In this document: one piece after another, positions 10,042 to 20,205 of the stretch
How the letters are laid out: every line of letters starts with the position of its first letter
How positions within the stretch are numbered: position 1 is the stretch's first letter
Assembly: GCA_021817415.1 (NCBI GenBank)
Contig: JAKAUZ010000030.1
Location: 97,475-161,474, forward strand
Source of the DNA: Thermoplasmata archaeon
Lineage (GTDB): Archaea > Thermoplasmatota > Thermoplasmata > Thermoplasmatales > GCA-001856825
Direction of reading: 5' to 3'
Length of the DNA: 64,000 bases
Translations under genes and position numbers: made by a program
Notes under the pieces: model-generated
Database searches by the model: none
What the model saw: the letters and a program-made list of their open reading frames with translations, nothing else
What the model was told of the DNA's origin: nothing

Positions 10042-11037
10042 ATGTTCAGCAGGGATACTTCTTTGAAAAAAATGACCAAAATGAGGAACGAAATTCTGGA
10101 TGAAGAGAAGATAGTGAGGAACAACTCGAATCATATTTTTGAGAGGGCGCTGGAATTTCAGAAGATGGTCTCTGACAGGAACGTCATACTGACTGGAAGT
10201 GGTACAAGCTATCATGCTGCGCTATTCTTGAGCAGCCTTCTTCTCAGAAATGGAAAAATCAACGTACCCATCATGTCATCTGAGGTCCCCAGATCGGGAC
10301 TGCCTAAGGGAATTGTGAGAAATTCCATTTCATTCATTTTTAGTCATTCGGGGGAGGGGAAGGATGCACTGGATGCAGCTCGGTTTCTTCGAAAAAATGG
10401 TTCATACCTGGTCGGGCTCACTGATTTCAGCAGTTCCACCCTTGCGGATATATCTGATTCGCACGTTGACCTTGGTGCAGGTAAGGAGAATTCAATAGCA
10501 GCCACCAAGAGCCACGTCGTTCAGCTTCTATTCGGGAAAGCACTTGCGGAAGCGGATAGTGGCGCAGATTACCTGAGACTTGTGGATACTTTCGTCAAGG
10601 AGTTCGATAGGATAAGGAGATCGGAGAAGGATATAGTGCACCTTGCTTCCGTGCTCAAGAATAAAATAGTGGTTCTTGGAACTGGTATTGCTGTGGTCCT
10701 GGCTATGGAATGTTCCCTTAAACTGAAAGAAACGAGCGAAGTCATTTCAGAATATTATCCTGTTCGAGAATATCTTCACGGTCCGATTCAAGGAGCAAAC
10801 CCCGACTGGAGCGCCCTATTTCTATCCATGAATGAACCTGTATTTTCAAAAGTAATTAATACCGGCGCAGCTGCTCACGACATTCCCTCATTGTTCGGAA
10901 TTGAGGAAAATGTGGATGAAGTGACAGGGTATTTCAGACTTCTCCCTTACCTGCAATTGCTTTCAAATTATAAGGCAACTGAAATGGGCAAAGATCCTGA
11001 CAATCCATCGAAACTCAGCAAGGTCGTTAGGTCCTAG
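10042..11037 (+). CDS. SIS-domain sugar isomerase/deaminase related to the GlmS isomerase domain (GlmD-like)
   Basis: GSGTSYHAALFLSSLLL, FSHSGEGKDALDAAR, NSIAATKSHVVQLL, EVISEYYPVREYLHGP; no glutaminase domain. Confidence 0.75.
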   Translation: MFSRDTSLKKMTKMRNEILDEEKIVRNNSNHIFERALEFQKMVSDRNVILTGSGTSYHAALFLSSLLLRNGKINVPIMSSEVPRSGLPKGIVRNSISFIFSHSGEGKDALDAARFLRKNGSYLVGLTDFSSSTLADISDSHVDLGAGKENSIAATKSHVVQLLFGKALAEADSGADYLRLVDTFVKEFDRIRRSEKDIVHLASVLKNKIVVLGTGIAVVLAMECSLKLKETSEVISEYYPVREYLHGPIQGANPDWSALFLSMNEPVFSKVINTGAAAHDIPSLFGIEENVDEVTGYFRLLPYLQLLSNYKATEMGKDPDNPSKLSKVVRS

Positions 11038-11058
11038 GCTTAAATTCCTTAGACTTTA

Positions 11059-11880
11059 TCAGGTACCGCCAGCGTTTCTTGCCGCAAATAGACTCATTTT
11101 CCCCTCATCGCTGGTTATGCTATCGTAAATCATATTTACAACCTCCCTTGCTGAGCCGTTTAGTTCCGGGATTGTGAGAATGAAATCCCCGTGAGAATCT
11201 TTCTTGTATCTGTTGCAGATTTTTCCCCTTGTCTTGATTCCCATTGATTCCAGATCCCTCGATATTTCCTTCGTCTGGATCAGGCTGAGATCATCTTGCG
11301 TTGTGACCAGGAAGAATTTTGTATTCAGAATCTGAGACCATACTTTTTGCGCAAGGATTTTCCACTCCTCCAGCAGGTCCAGTATTTTGTCAGTATGAAG
11401 GGTATCCCTCAATTTTAGGTAGAGCCTGACGTCCCTGCTGAGATGTTCATAGAACTCTTTCTGGAGCAATATAAGATGCATTGTTGATGATGATGCAGCA
11501 GTGTCCCATACGACGTAGTCGTATTTCCCGGAGAGTTCAAGGTCTACTATGTTTGAAATCATGAATTCCTCTGCCACCCCTGGACTTTCTGAAATGTGAT
11601 CCAGTACCCAGTCGCTGACATCAAACAACTGTTTCAGAATTGTTGCAACTTCAGGTCCATACGTGTCTTTCCATCTCTGAGAAACAACTTTTTCGCTTAA
11701 CTCTATGACTTCGAGATTCCTTTCCTGTGCCGGAAATACGAACCTTAGAGAGGGCATGAAATCGCTAGACACAATCACAGTCCTTCCTCTTCCTGCCAAG
11801 GCTAGCGCCGTTGAGGAGGCCACAGTAGTCTTTCCAACCCCACCTTTCCCAACGAATGCGATTATCATTGTGGAAGGCAA
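11059..11880 (-). CDS. Second ArsA/Get3-related ATPase, divergent
   Basis: FVGKGGVGKTTVASSTALALAGRG; the switch region is DTAASSSTMHLI rather than DTAPTGHTLRLL; no Hsp20 tail. Confidence 0.7.
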   Translation of the reverse strand: MPSTMIIAFVGKGGVGKTTVASSTALALAGRGRTVIVSSDFMPSLRFVFPAQERNLEVIELSEKVVSQRWKDTYGPEVATILKQLFDVSDWVLDHISESPGVAEEFMISNIVDLELSGKYDYVVWDTAASSSTMHLILLQKEFYEHLSRDVRLYLKLRDTLHTDKILDLLEEWKILAQKVWSQILNTKFFLVTTQDDLSLIQTKEISRDLESMGIKTRGKICNRYKKDSHGDFILTIPELNGSAREVVNMIYDSITSDEGKMSLFAARNAGGT

Positions 11881-12052
11881 TCATTTGCTTATATTATTGT
11901 CCTTCCTCTTGAAGTCAAAGTATCTTCTTTTCAAGGAACCATCACCAGCTACAAGGGGTCCCTGCGAATTAGGTCATAATTGGAGCGGATCTTTCACCGT
12001 TAAATGGAGCGCTCATCAGTTTCGTAGTTCTGACCACGAATTCCGGAGACCT

Positions 12053-12330
12053 TTATTCGGGGACTGCAATGAATAGGACTTTCAGATTCCTGATAATGAG
12101 CTTTGACGCAACAATTGTGGGAACCGAAACTGCCACCAGTGTCACGACCTCTGCAATCAGAGAGACGAACAGGATGCAGATATCGATTTCAGTGCATTCA
12201 GGTCACGCCCCCACATAAATTTATCAACTAGGTCAACCCTTCTAATAGTGGTTACTGCACCAACCCCCCTCGGGAATGAAGCGTCGGGCAAAGTTGTGAA
12301 TTCTTGGGAAAAATGGAAACGCCAGATCAA
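12053..12330 (-). pseudogene. Possible frameshifted small membrane protein gene
   Basis: Two adjacent open frames: ...GAVTTIRRVDLVDKFMWGRDLNALKSISASCSSL* and ...ICILFVSLIAEVVTLVAVSVPTIVASKLIIRNLKVLFIAVPE*. Confidence 0.22.
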
Positions 12331-12503
12331 AATGAGTGAAGCCGCTGCTTCAAGTGGATTTGTATCTGAGGCTTAAGTCACTCTTTTTATTGATATTTTG
12401 GAAAATTGGCAGTCCTATGTAAAGACAGGAGCCTGTTCTTGTTTGCCGTCTGAGTAATATTAAAGCAAGTTTATTTACATTCCATTGGTATATTTCTAAT
12501 TGC

Positions 12504-14105
12504 ATGAGTAAAACTATAGTTACATCTCCTGATGAACAGACTCCCCCTGACTTCGTTGGAGGAAACTATCATATTTCAATATCCGGGCAGGGAAATGTCA
12601 CAAAAATATGCTTCCTTCTGTCAAATGGCAATGCTCTTTTTTGTTTCAGGATTGATGATTTGTTCAGCAGAAACATGGAGGGTTTCATTGATTTTAGTTC
12701 AATGGAACTAAATAGAATATATGTCCCACCTCATGTCCCAGGCATCATCGTAGCCAAAGATATCTTCGGCAATCCAAGAAATGTTAAGGGATTCACAAGA
12801 ATATTCTGGGATGTGGAACGGAAGGTAAAGCAGATCAATACAAAATGGTCAAGTTTTCCAACATATTATTCCGAATTTGGTTCATTGAATCCTTCGATTT
12901 CTTTCTTGGTGAATGAAGGATTTGTGTACATATCGGTCGGAGAAACTGTCGAAAGGTCTGTTTTGAACAGTATTTCAACTGCAAGAAAGGAGCTGAGTGC
13001 AATCTTGGGCGAAACCAGACAATTTTATTCCAGGACAAGACGAATTTTTCAGAGCGCCGATGCAAATTCAAACGCCGTGCTTTCCTGTTTCCTCTCTAAC
13101 TCGGACACTGTCGACACCCACAGTGTTCTCCCTCTCGCATCAAAGAGCCCCCATTACTACGTTTCTGCTGGTTCCTGGGCGCGGGATCTGATACTCTGGA
13201 ATTTTCCCTGCATTTACAATTGTGATCCTTCACGCGGGAAGCAGGTACTCAGGAATTCTATTGAAATATTCATGAAGAATCCTGGGATTCATGCCCTGTA
13301 TGTCGATGGCAGGGTGCTTTATGACGGATTCGAACTTGATCAATTGGCTTCAATCATTCATGGACTTGAGATCGGGAAAGTGATAGGTGTTTATGATGAG
13401 TCAGAAATAGACGAGCGTTTGGAGTTGATACTGGAAGTCATGAAAAAATGGAAGGGCAAGAATACAGACCTTTACGGAACTGAACTGAATTCATCAGATG
13501 ATCCTGTCAGCTACCCCTACGTCACTTACAACAACGCTCTGCTTTCGACTGCACTCCTCCGCCTTGGAAAGGTTGTTGGTGAGTCATCAGATGTTCTGCA
13601 GACAAAAGGGAAAAAGATAAGGGATTCCATATTCGAAAAATTGGTAGTTGACCAGAGATTAGTCTATTCTTCTGATTTGGAAGGAAGGTACGAATTCTAT
13701 GACGATCCAACCGGAAGTTTATTTTCACTGCCCTTGATGGAATTCTTGGGAATGGATGATAAGGTATTCCTGAATACTAAGAGATGGATAGAATCTCCCG
13801 GTAACACATACTACATCCACGGTAGATATCCTGGATTGTCCAACGTGCACGTTAAGCATCCCTGGAGTTTCTATCTTTACTGGAAGAAGATGCTTGGTGA
13901 TGACGTGGAAATACCATCGATGGATTCAGGTCTGAGCTGCGAAACGTACGACGAGAATACAGGCATGTGCGCAACAGGGATTCATTTCCCTGGGGCATCT
14001 TGTGTTCGAGCATTATCTTCCATGGGGGATGTGCAACTGGATGACCATAGAAGATTCAAGCACATACTTGGATTCACACTTTTCATTCCCGAAGACAAGG
14101 AATGA
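12504..14105 (+). CDS. Six-hairpin (alpha/alpha)6-type glycoside hydrolase-like protein
   Basis: GSWARDLILWNFPC and downstream Trp/Tyr-rich helical repeats resembling six-hairpin glycosidases; adjacent to sugar transporters. Confidence 0.55.
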   Translation: MSKTIVTSPDEQTPPDFVGGNYHISISGQGNVTKICFLLSNGNALFCFRIDDLFSRNMEGFIDFSSMELNRIYVPPHVPGIIVAKDIFGNPRNVKGFTRIFWDVERKVKQINTKWSSFPTYYSEFGSLNPSISFLVNEGFVYISVGETVERSVLNSISTARKELSAILGETRQFYSRTRRIFQSADANSNAVLSCFLSNSDTVDTHSVLPLASKSPHYYVSAGSWARDLILWNFPCIYNCDPSRGKQVLRNSIEIFMKNPGIHALYVDGRVLYDGFELDQLASIIHGLEIGKVIGVYDESEIDERLELILEVMKKWKGKNTDLYGTELNSSDDPVSYPYVTYNNALLSTALLRLGKVVGESSDVLQTKGKKIRDSIFEKLVVDQRLVYSSDLEGRYEFYDDPTGSLFSLPLMEFLGMDDKVFLNTKRWIESPGNTYYIHGRYPGLSNVHVKHPWSFYLYWKKMLGDDVEIPSMDSGLSCETYDENTGMCATGIHFPGASCVRALSSMGDVQLDDHRRFKHILGFTLFIPEDKE

Positions 14106-14168
14106 GTGCTCTATTAATCACTAGGGCTATGAACTCTTCCTGTGCACTTTGCCAGATTTGCCTACCCC

Positions 14169-15488
14169 TTATTTGTGGACCAGTGAAGAATGTACCTTGT
14201 GTTCCTTGAGTGGAACTGCAAAAAATGTCAACGATGTGGCAATAACAGCTAATCCAGCTATTATGCCCAACAATCCTATGAATACTGCATTTCCTGAAGG
14301 AGAATAAATGAATGTTATCCACAGTCCTAGAACGAATCCAGAAAGAGACGATGGTATTCGTTCCAGGAAACCCTGTACGCCAAAATACATCGCCTCCCTC
14401 CTGTATCCCGTTATCTCTTCGTCTTCGTCTATTATTTCGCTTATTATTGCGTTCGGGAGAATGAAATATGAAGTGAGGCCAAGTCCCGACAGTACCATTA
14501 TCGCAAGCAGTACGTATATTCTAAGATTAACAGGTAGAAATATGAGGAAGAAAATCAGTGTGAATGAAATTCCAAGAATGAAAGTGAAAACTATGAAACT
14601 CCTCTTTTCTCCCCTCCGTTCTGTAAACCGCACCAGTAAGGGTGAGAATATGACTGCAAAGATCACTGCAAGTAGCGTAAATAATCCTATATAATCCTTG
14701 TAATTGGGGTTGTTTGGGAATACGAGGTCCTCCACAATGTATGCCAAGGCAGAAACAATGAAATAGAAACCGAACTGGAAAAAGAGGTACGCAATTATGT
14801 ATCTGTTGAAAGTCCTGTTCCTGAATGTCTGTACAAAGGCCCTTGCAATCGTATAGTCTGCAGGCAATTTTGAAGGTTGAGCTTTTTCACGAGTTGCATA
14901 GATGACCAGAAGGAAGACAACGAGCATTATTATGGTGAGAACGGTAGAAATGGCCTGGATGCTCTCGCCCTCTGCAAACATTATGACAGGTATAAGTGAT
15001 GCTAGAATCAGTCCTGCTATTGAAAAATATGCCATTATTGTGGTCAATCTTACCCTGTCCCTGGAAGTATCAGCTATTTCCGGTATAAGCGCAAGATATG
15101 GAGCTACAACATATGCAAAGAAGAAGTTGAATCCCATGAGCATTAATGTGAGAACTGCAACTCCTTCCAGTCCCCTGCCGATAGGTATCCATATGAAGAA
15201 GAAGAAAAAGAGGAGAGGCACCAATCCAGAGATTATGAAGAATTTTCTTCTACCAAGTTTTGATGAAGATTTGTCGCTCCAATTCCCGATGAACGGGTTT
15301 GCAACTGCCTGAATCAAGGTTCCTAGAAGATAGGCTATTCCAACAAGATATGAAGGAAGTATTTCCACTCCCTGGGATGGAGCGTAGTATATGAAGAGAT
15401 AAGATGACAGGAAGAAAGCCGGCAGCGTGTATCCCAAATTCCCAGTTGAATAGAGTATCTTCCTGGCGGTGGAGATGTGGTAGGTCAT
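14169..15488 (-). CDS. MFS transporter, GPH (glycoside-pentoside-hexuronide:cation) symporter family
   Basis: NPFIGNWSDKSSSKLGRRKFFI and IISEIIDEDEEITGYRREAMYFG motifs of the GPH family. Confidence 0.82.
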   Translation of the reverse strand: MTYHISTARKILYSTGNLGYTLPAFFLSSYLFIYYAPSQGVEILPSYLVGIAYLLGTLIQAVANPFIGNWSDKSSSKLGRRKFFIISGLVPLLFFFFFIWIPIGRGLEGVAVLTLMLMGFNFFFAYVVAPYLALIPEIADTSRDRVRLTTIMAYFSIAGLILASLIPVIMFAEGESIQAISTVLTIIMLVVFLLVIYATREKAQPSKLPADYTIARAFVQTFRNRTFNRYIIAYLFFQFGFYFIVSALAYIVEDLVFPNNPNYKDYIGLFTLLAVIFAVIFSPLLVRFTERRGEKRSFIVFTFILGISFTLIFFLIFLPVNLRIYVLLAIMVLSGLGLTSYFILPNAIISEIIDEDEEITGYRREAMYFGVQGFLERIPSSLSGFVLGLWITFIYSPSGNAVFIGLLGIIAGLAVIATSLTFFAVPLKEHKVHSSLVHK

Positions 15489-16786
15489 TCCTTGAGACCT
15501 TCCTTCAATGGAACCCTTGTGAAAATTATGACCATCACAATTGCCGATAACGCCGATATAACTGGCAGCAATTTCATCCCGAAATTCAAATTAGCTGCGA
15601 ATAATGTGACGTATACTCCGATGAAGAACCCTGACAATGAGTATGGTATTCTTTCAATCAGGCCCTGCATCCCAAAATAAAAACCTTCCCTCCTGAATCC
15701 AGTGTTGACTTCGTCCTCGTCTATTATGTCAGCCAATACAGCATAGGTCAGTATGAGTGGAGATGTCGCTCCCATCCCCACTATTGCAAGAACAGGTATC
15801 AGCTCCAGTATCGAATTCGGGGGGATGACTGGAAGTATGAAGAGTCCAATTGCCAGCATTAGAGAGAAGAATACCATTGCCTTCTTCTTCCCATATCTTT
15901 TAGAAACAAACATTGTCAGTGGGGAGAAAATGGCCACAAAAATAAACACTATAGCAAGCATGTAAGAAGCAAATGCTTCATAAGCAGTGGTGGAACTTCC
16001 GGGGAGAACCACTGCCCCTGCATAGTAGGTGAGAGCACCAATAAAAGAGTATATCCCGAATATCAGGAAAACATAAGAAGCCATGTAGATCATGAATGTC
16101 TTATTCCTTGCAGTTGCGATAAATGCATCTTTCAGGTTAAACGATTTTGGCGAAAATTGCTGGAATTTTTCCTTGATGGTCAGAAGAGGTATGAGGAAGG
16201 AAACGGCCATTATGGCGGAGATAAGAGATACTATGGCAAAGAGGGAGTATCCCTTTCCAACCAGTATGCCAACAAGAGTGAGAAGGATTATAACTGATGC
16301 TATTGTAAAATATGCACTCACTGACAACAGTTTGACCCTGTCCTGGGATGTCAGTGAAATCTCTGGTATCATTGCAAGATAAGGCAGGACAACAAACGTA
16401 TAGAAGAAGTTGAAAATCGCGAAATCTATCAGGAGATAGATGAAATTGGCAGTTTGGAGGGTAGAGATGGGTCTGAATAGCAGGGCATAGGATAGTACCA
16501 ATGGAACTGTTCCCATAAGCAGGAACGGTCTCCTCCTTCCCAGTTTCCACACTAGTTTATCGCTGATTTGCCCTACAAAGGGATTCGATATTGCCTGGAC
16601 TAGTACCCCTATTGCAAAGGCTGCTCCAATAAGTTCTCTTTTCAGTAATACTGTACCTCCGATAGGGGCGTAAATTGCCCAGATGTATATCAGCAGATAG
16701 GTGGGAATATTTACACCGATCTGTCCAAAACTATACGATATCTTCCTGGATAATGGCAGGATCTTTTGATCCGCGCCATTCACCAC
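15485..16786 (-). CDS. MFS transporter, GPH family (paralogue of the neighbouring gene)
   Basis: NPFVGQISDKLVWKLGRRRPFLL and LADIIDEDEVNTGFRREGFYFG; overlaps the neighbouring gene by 4 nt. Confidence 0.82.
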   Translation of the reverse strand: MVNGADQKILPLSRKISYSFGQIGVNIPTYLLIYIWAIYAPIGGTVLLKRELIGAAFAIGVLVQAISNPFVGQISDKLVWKLGRRRPFLLMGTVPLVLSYALLFRPISTLQTANFIYLLIDFAIFNFFYTFVVLPYLAMIPEISLTSQDRVKLLSVSAYFTIASVIILLTLVGILVGKGYSLFAIVSLISAIMAVSFLIPLLTIKEKFQQFSPKSFNLKDAFIATARNKTFMIYMASYVFLIFGIYSFIGALTYYAGAVVLPGSSTTAYEAFASYMLAIVFIFVAIFSPLTMFVSKRYGKKKAMVFFSLMLAIGLFILPVIPPNSILELIPVLAIVGMGATSPLILTYAVLADIIDEDEVNTGFRREGFYFGMQGLIERIPYSLSGFFIGVYVTLFAANLNFGMKLLPVISALSAIVMVIIFTRVPLKEGLKE

Positions 16787-17532
16787 GGTTGCATTCCCCC
16801 TAGGATATTTACGTGAAGCTCATGCTGGTACAAAACTCTGAATGGCTCACCACATTTCGATCCAATTCTTGAACCCACCAGTTCGCCAAGTGAAGTGATC
16901 AGGTCTATTGCGTCTTCGTTAAATTGAGATGCATGACATTCCAGTGCCCTTCTCTTGTACGTGTCGAAACTCATACAGTTGAAAATCACATTGGGCCTGT
17001 TGGTCCCACCAAGGGCAACTGCAGGTGCACTCGAATTAGGTATTCCTTTTCCTATATTTGGGAATTCGAAGAATAAAACTGACTGCAACACTGCCATTCC
17101 TGTGGAGATATGATCAGGATGCACCTCCATTTCCAGAAACGGATCGACCGTAACAACCAGATCAGGTTGGAATTTCCTCATTTTTTCGAGGAGGGTATCC
17201 CTGAGTACGCTCGGTGATGGGACCTCTGTGTCCTTAAATCCAAGGAATTCCATCTCCCTGATGCCAAGTGCTTTTATTGCCTCCTTTTGTTCTCCCATTC
17301 TGATTTCAGCGACTTTCTCCTCCTCCATATCCTTGGCGCCCTTCCTGCCGTCACTTACGAGAATCAATTTTACATGAGCCCCTGAGTGGACCCTTTGCGA
17401 TAGAAATGCTCCCGCGATAAGTTCAGAGTCATCTGGATGCGGGGAAATCGCCAAAATTCTTGAAGATGCTGATAGAGTGGCCAGCTTCGTGTCATCCAGT
17501 TCTAGGGAACGAAGATAGCTGCTGAATTCCAT
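16780..17532 (-). CDS. PIG-L/LmbE-family deacetylase
   Basis: ISPHPDDSELIAGAFL, SDGRKGAKD, VHPDHISTG: PIG-L Zn-binding motifs. Confidence 0.85.
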   Translation of the reverse strand: MEFSSYLRSLELDDTKLATLSASSRILAISPHPDDSELIAGAFLSQRVHSGAHVKLILVSDGRKGAKDMEEEKVAEIRMGEQKEAIKALGIREMEFLGFKDTEVPSPSVLRDTLLEKMRKFQPDLVVTVDPFLEMEVHPDHISTGMAVLQSVLFFEFPNIGKGIPNSSAPAVALGGTNRPNVIFNCMSFDTYKRRALECHASQFNEDAIDLITSLGELVGSRIGSKCGEPFRVLYQHELHVNILGGMQPW

Positions 17533-17679
17533 CTGTGAATATAAAACGATTCTACATTTATATTTTCGCTGAAATTTGGCAAATAAATTTTACGTCCATA
17601 TAATGATTGGAGTCGGCTCAAATCTGCTTTTCCTTACTCATAGGAAAAGTAGAAAATAGTATAATCAATTCCTGGAAGT

Positions 17680-19104
17680 ATGGATAAGAGATTCCCTTCA
17701 GATTTTGTTTTTGGCACCTCGATATCGGCATTCCAGACAGAGATGGGAACATCCAAACGATCCAGATTTCCAGGAACTGACTGGTACGTCTGGGCCAACG
17801 ATCCCGATTTGAAAAAGAATGGACTTGTCTCAGGGAACAAACCACAGAATGGTGATGGATTCTGGGACCGGTACCTGGAGGATTTTCATAATGCGGAAAA
17901 GTTAGGCACAAACGCAATAAGAATGAGCATCGAATGGGGAAGGTTGTTCCCTACAGATGCCTTTGGGATCGATGCTGAGTTCAGGAGAAATGAGAAAGGG
18001 GAACCAATAGATTTCTCCTTGACTAGAAATAATCTCGACAATCTCATTGCCATTTCTGACAACGAGGCGGTTGATCATTATCTGGAAATGTTTAAGGCTG
18101 CCAGGAAAGCCGGCCTCAAGGTATTTTTGACACTTTATCACTGGCCCCTGCCAGTATGGCTGCACGATCCTATCCGGTCCCACAAGGACATAAGCAAGTC
18201 CAGCAAGAAGGGATGGTTGGATATTCGTACCATCGAGGAGTTCGCAAAATTTTCAGCATTCGCAAGAGAGAAATTTGATGATTGTACTTTCAGCTGGGAA
18301 ACAATAAACGAGCCGGAAGTCATAGCAACGAACGGATACCTGTTCGGCGATACGTCAGGGTTCCCTCCAGGATTATCGAGCATACCACTGACATTCCAGG
18401 TCGAAAGGAACCTGGCATTAGCCCATAATCTGGCATACAGGGAATTGAAGAAGGGAGGGAGAGAGGTAGGCATTGGGACTGCACCTCCATATTTTGAGGC
18501 AGGGAACGACGATCCAAAGACTATTGAGGTCAAGGAAATGGCCAGATACATTAGCAACGAGTGGATACTTAATGCAGCGGTTCTGGGAAAGTTTGACAAT
18601 GATCTTGACGGCACTGCAGAAGAAATTATGGAAGGATTTGGCGGAGCAGATTATATCGGGATTGATTATTATATGCGATTGGTAGTGAAACATTCGGAGA
18701 ACCAATTGTATGGAGGAGCCCTTCCGCTTGAATTTGAAAGGTGCAGGGATTGCAGCGATTTCGGTTGGGATATTTATCCTGATGGCATAAGAGAAGTTTC
18801 AAAATGGATTTATGAGAAGTACAGAAGGCCGATATACATTCTAGAAAATGGAATCGCCGATTCTCGGGACAGGAAAAGAGGGAAATACATCACAAGTCAT
18901 CTGTCTAGCCTCAGTGATGCAATCAACGTTGATAATATTCCGGTAAAGGGGTACTTCCACTGGTCACTCATCGACAATTTTGAGTGGGCCAAAGGATATT
19001 CGATGCGATTTGGCCTCTACAAGGTGAATTACAAGACAAAGGTAAGGACCATGAGAGATTCCGCTTCAATATATGCGAGGATATGCAGGGAAAAGGGGCT
19101 ATAA
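17680..19104 (+). CDS. Family GH1 beta-glycosidase
   Basis: FPSDFVFGTSISAFQTE, acid/base TINEPEV, nucleophile YILENGIAD, YFHWSLIDNFEWAKGY. Confidence 0.9.
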   Translation: MDKRFPSDFVFGTSISAFQTEMGTSKRSRFPGTDWYVWANDPDLKKNGLVSGNKPQNGDGFWDRYLEDFHNAEKLGTNAIRMSIEWGRLFPTDAFGIDAEFRRNEKGEPIDFSLTRNNLDNLIAISDNEAVDHYLEMFKAARKAGLKVFLTLYHWPLPVWLHDPIRSHKDISKSSKKGWLDIRTIEEFAKFSAFAREKFDDCTFSWETINEPEVIATNGYLFGDTSGFPPGLSSIPLTFQVERNLALAHNLAYRELKKGGREVGIGTAPPYFEAGNDDPKTIEVKEMARYISNEWILNAAVLGKFDNDLDGTAEEIMEGFGGADYIGIDYYMRLVVKHSENQLYGGALPLEFERCRDCSDFGWDIYPDGIREVSKWIYEKYRRPIYILENGIADSRDRKRGKYITSHLSSLSDAINVDNIPVKGYFHWSLIDNFEWAKGYSMRFGLYKVNYKTKVRTMRDSASIYARICREKGL

Positions 19105-20025
19105 ACTCAAAGATAACATTCCCTCGCCGAAATCAAGCGTTTTCCCCAGCACTTCTTTTCTTTCAATCCTCTCATCTTTCCTGTAACCTTTGACCTCGAA
19201 TATTTCGTGAAACCCGGTAGATAGGTCATTGCCAACATATCCCATCCTGCTGTCTGTTCCCTCTGCTTTCTTGCAAATTGAAGCCTGTCCCTGGAAGTTT
19301 ATTTCGTAAAAGTCCCCTGTAAGCATTGGGTTAATTGCATACTTAACTCTGTCCACCCTCTGTGCTATGTAATAAGCGGAATCCATCCATTCCTCAGCTT
19401 GCCATCTACCATTCTCCAGAAAACCGTTCCATACGTTAGGATTTGCATCTGGCTGAATGATGACATCGGAATTAGTCATTCTGGCCACATAGGACGGGAC
19501 AAATGCATCCAGACTTATGGCTACAGCAAAATTCACTCCATCGATTACAAAATAATCTACCTTATCTGGAACCCCGGGAGCGATTCCAAGTTCAGTCTCC
19601 TCTCTGGTCAGGTTGATCTTATCCTGGTGGAATATCTGCTTCCCTGCTTTGTCAAAGACAATGCTCCTGTTGACAACTCCGACTGCATCATCATAAAGGA
19701 AATTACCACATATCAACGAGTAAACAGAATATTTTGAAGATAGTAGGGAAAAAATTGATTCAATTTTTCTCGTGTTCCTCCTGAACAGATCCTGGATGGT
19801 GACTTCGTTCCCTTTTTCGGAACACTCGTTGATTGTTTTCATTGTTGCTTCCATCAATGTCCTTCCATTTTTACTACCGAAAATAGGCAGGACCCCAGCC
19901 TCTTCAGGGAATATTATAAAATCACCATTACTTGTTTTCTTGAAGAATGATTCTATATGCCTCTCGAATCCTTCTAATGAAAAATCTTCCTCCTTAATCT
20001 TCATCTGGACTCCAAGTATTTCCAT
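19099..20025 (-). CDS. Nitrilase/carbon-nitrogen hydrolase superfamily homologue with Ser at the catalytic Cys position
   Basis: FPEEAG (Glu), HQDKINLT (Lys), then VAISLDAFVPSYVARM where ICxDxxxPE is expected; AGT codon read directly. Confidence 0.65.
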   Translation of the reverse strand: MEILGVQMKIKEEDFSLEGFERHIESFFKKTSNGDFIIFPEEAGVLPIFGSKNGRTLMEATMKTINECSEKGNEVTIQDLFRRNTRKIESIFSLLSSKYSVYSLICGNFLYDDAVGVVNRSIVFDKAGKQIFHQDKINLTREETELGIAPGVPDKVDYFVIDGVNFAVAISLDAFVPSYVARMTNSDVIIQPDANPNVWNGFLENGRWQAEEWMDSAYYIAQRVDRVKYAINPMLTGDFYEINFQGQASICKKAEGTDSRMGYVGNDLSTGFHEIFEVKGYRKDERIERKEVLGKTLDFGEGMLSLSL

Positions 20026-20205
20026 AGTAACTTCAGTCCATTCTGAGATTAAATTGTATTCTGCATTTCTGACCTCATTCTTCTGGTAAGTGCCTGTCCT
20101 GTGAATGGATGTTTCGTATTATTTAACTTAATTTAGACTGGCTCAATTGTTCAGTATACGTTTAACTATCAGTCACCTTTTTTAGGGATTGTGAAATGTC
20201 GGCGC

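Noticed and set aside
18138-18705. Several antisense ORFs (for example 18138..18614) opposite GH1
   Set aside because: Shadow ORFs of a clear GH1 gene; no recognisable domains.
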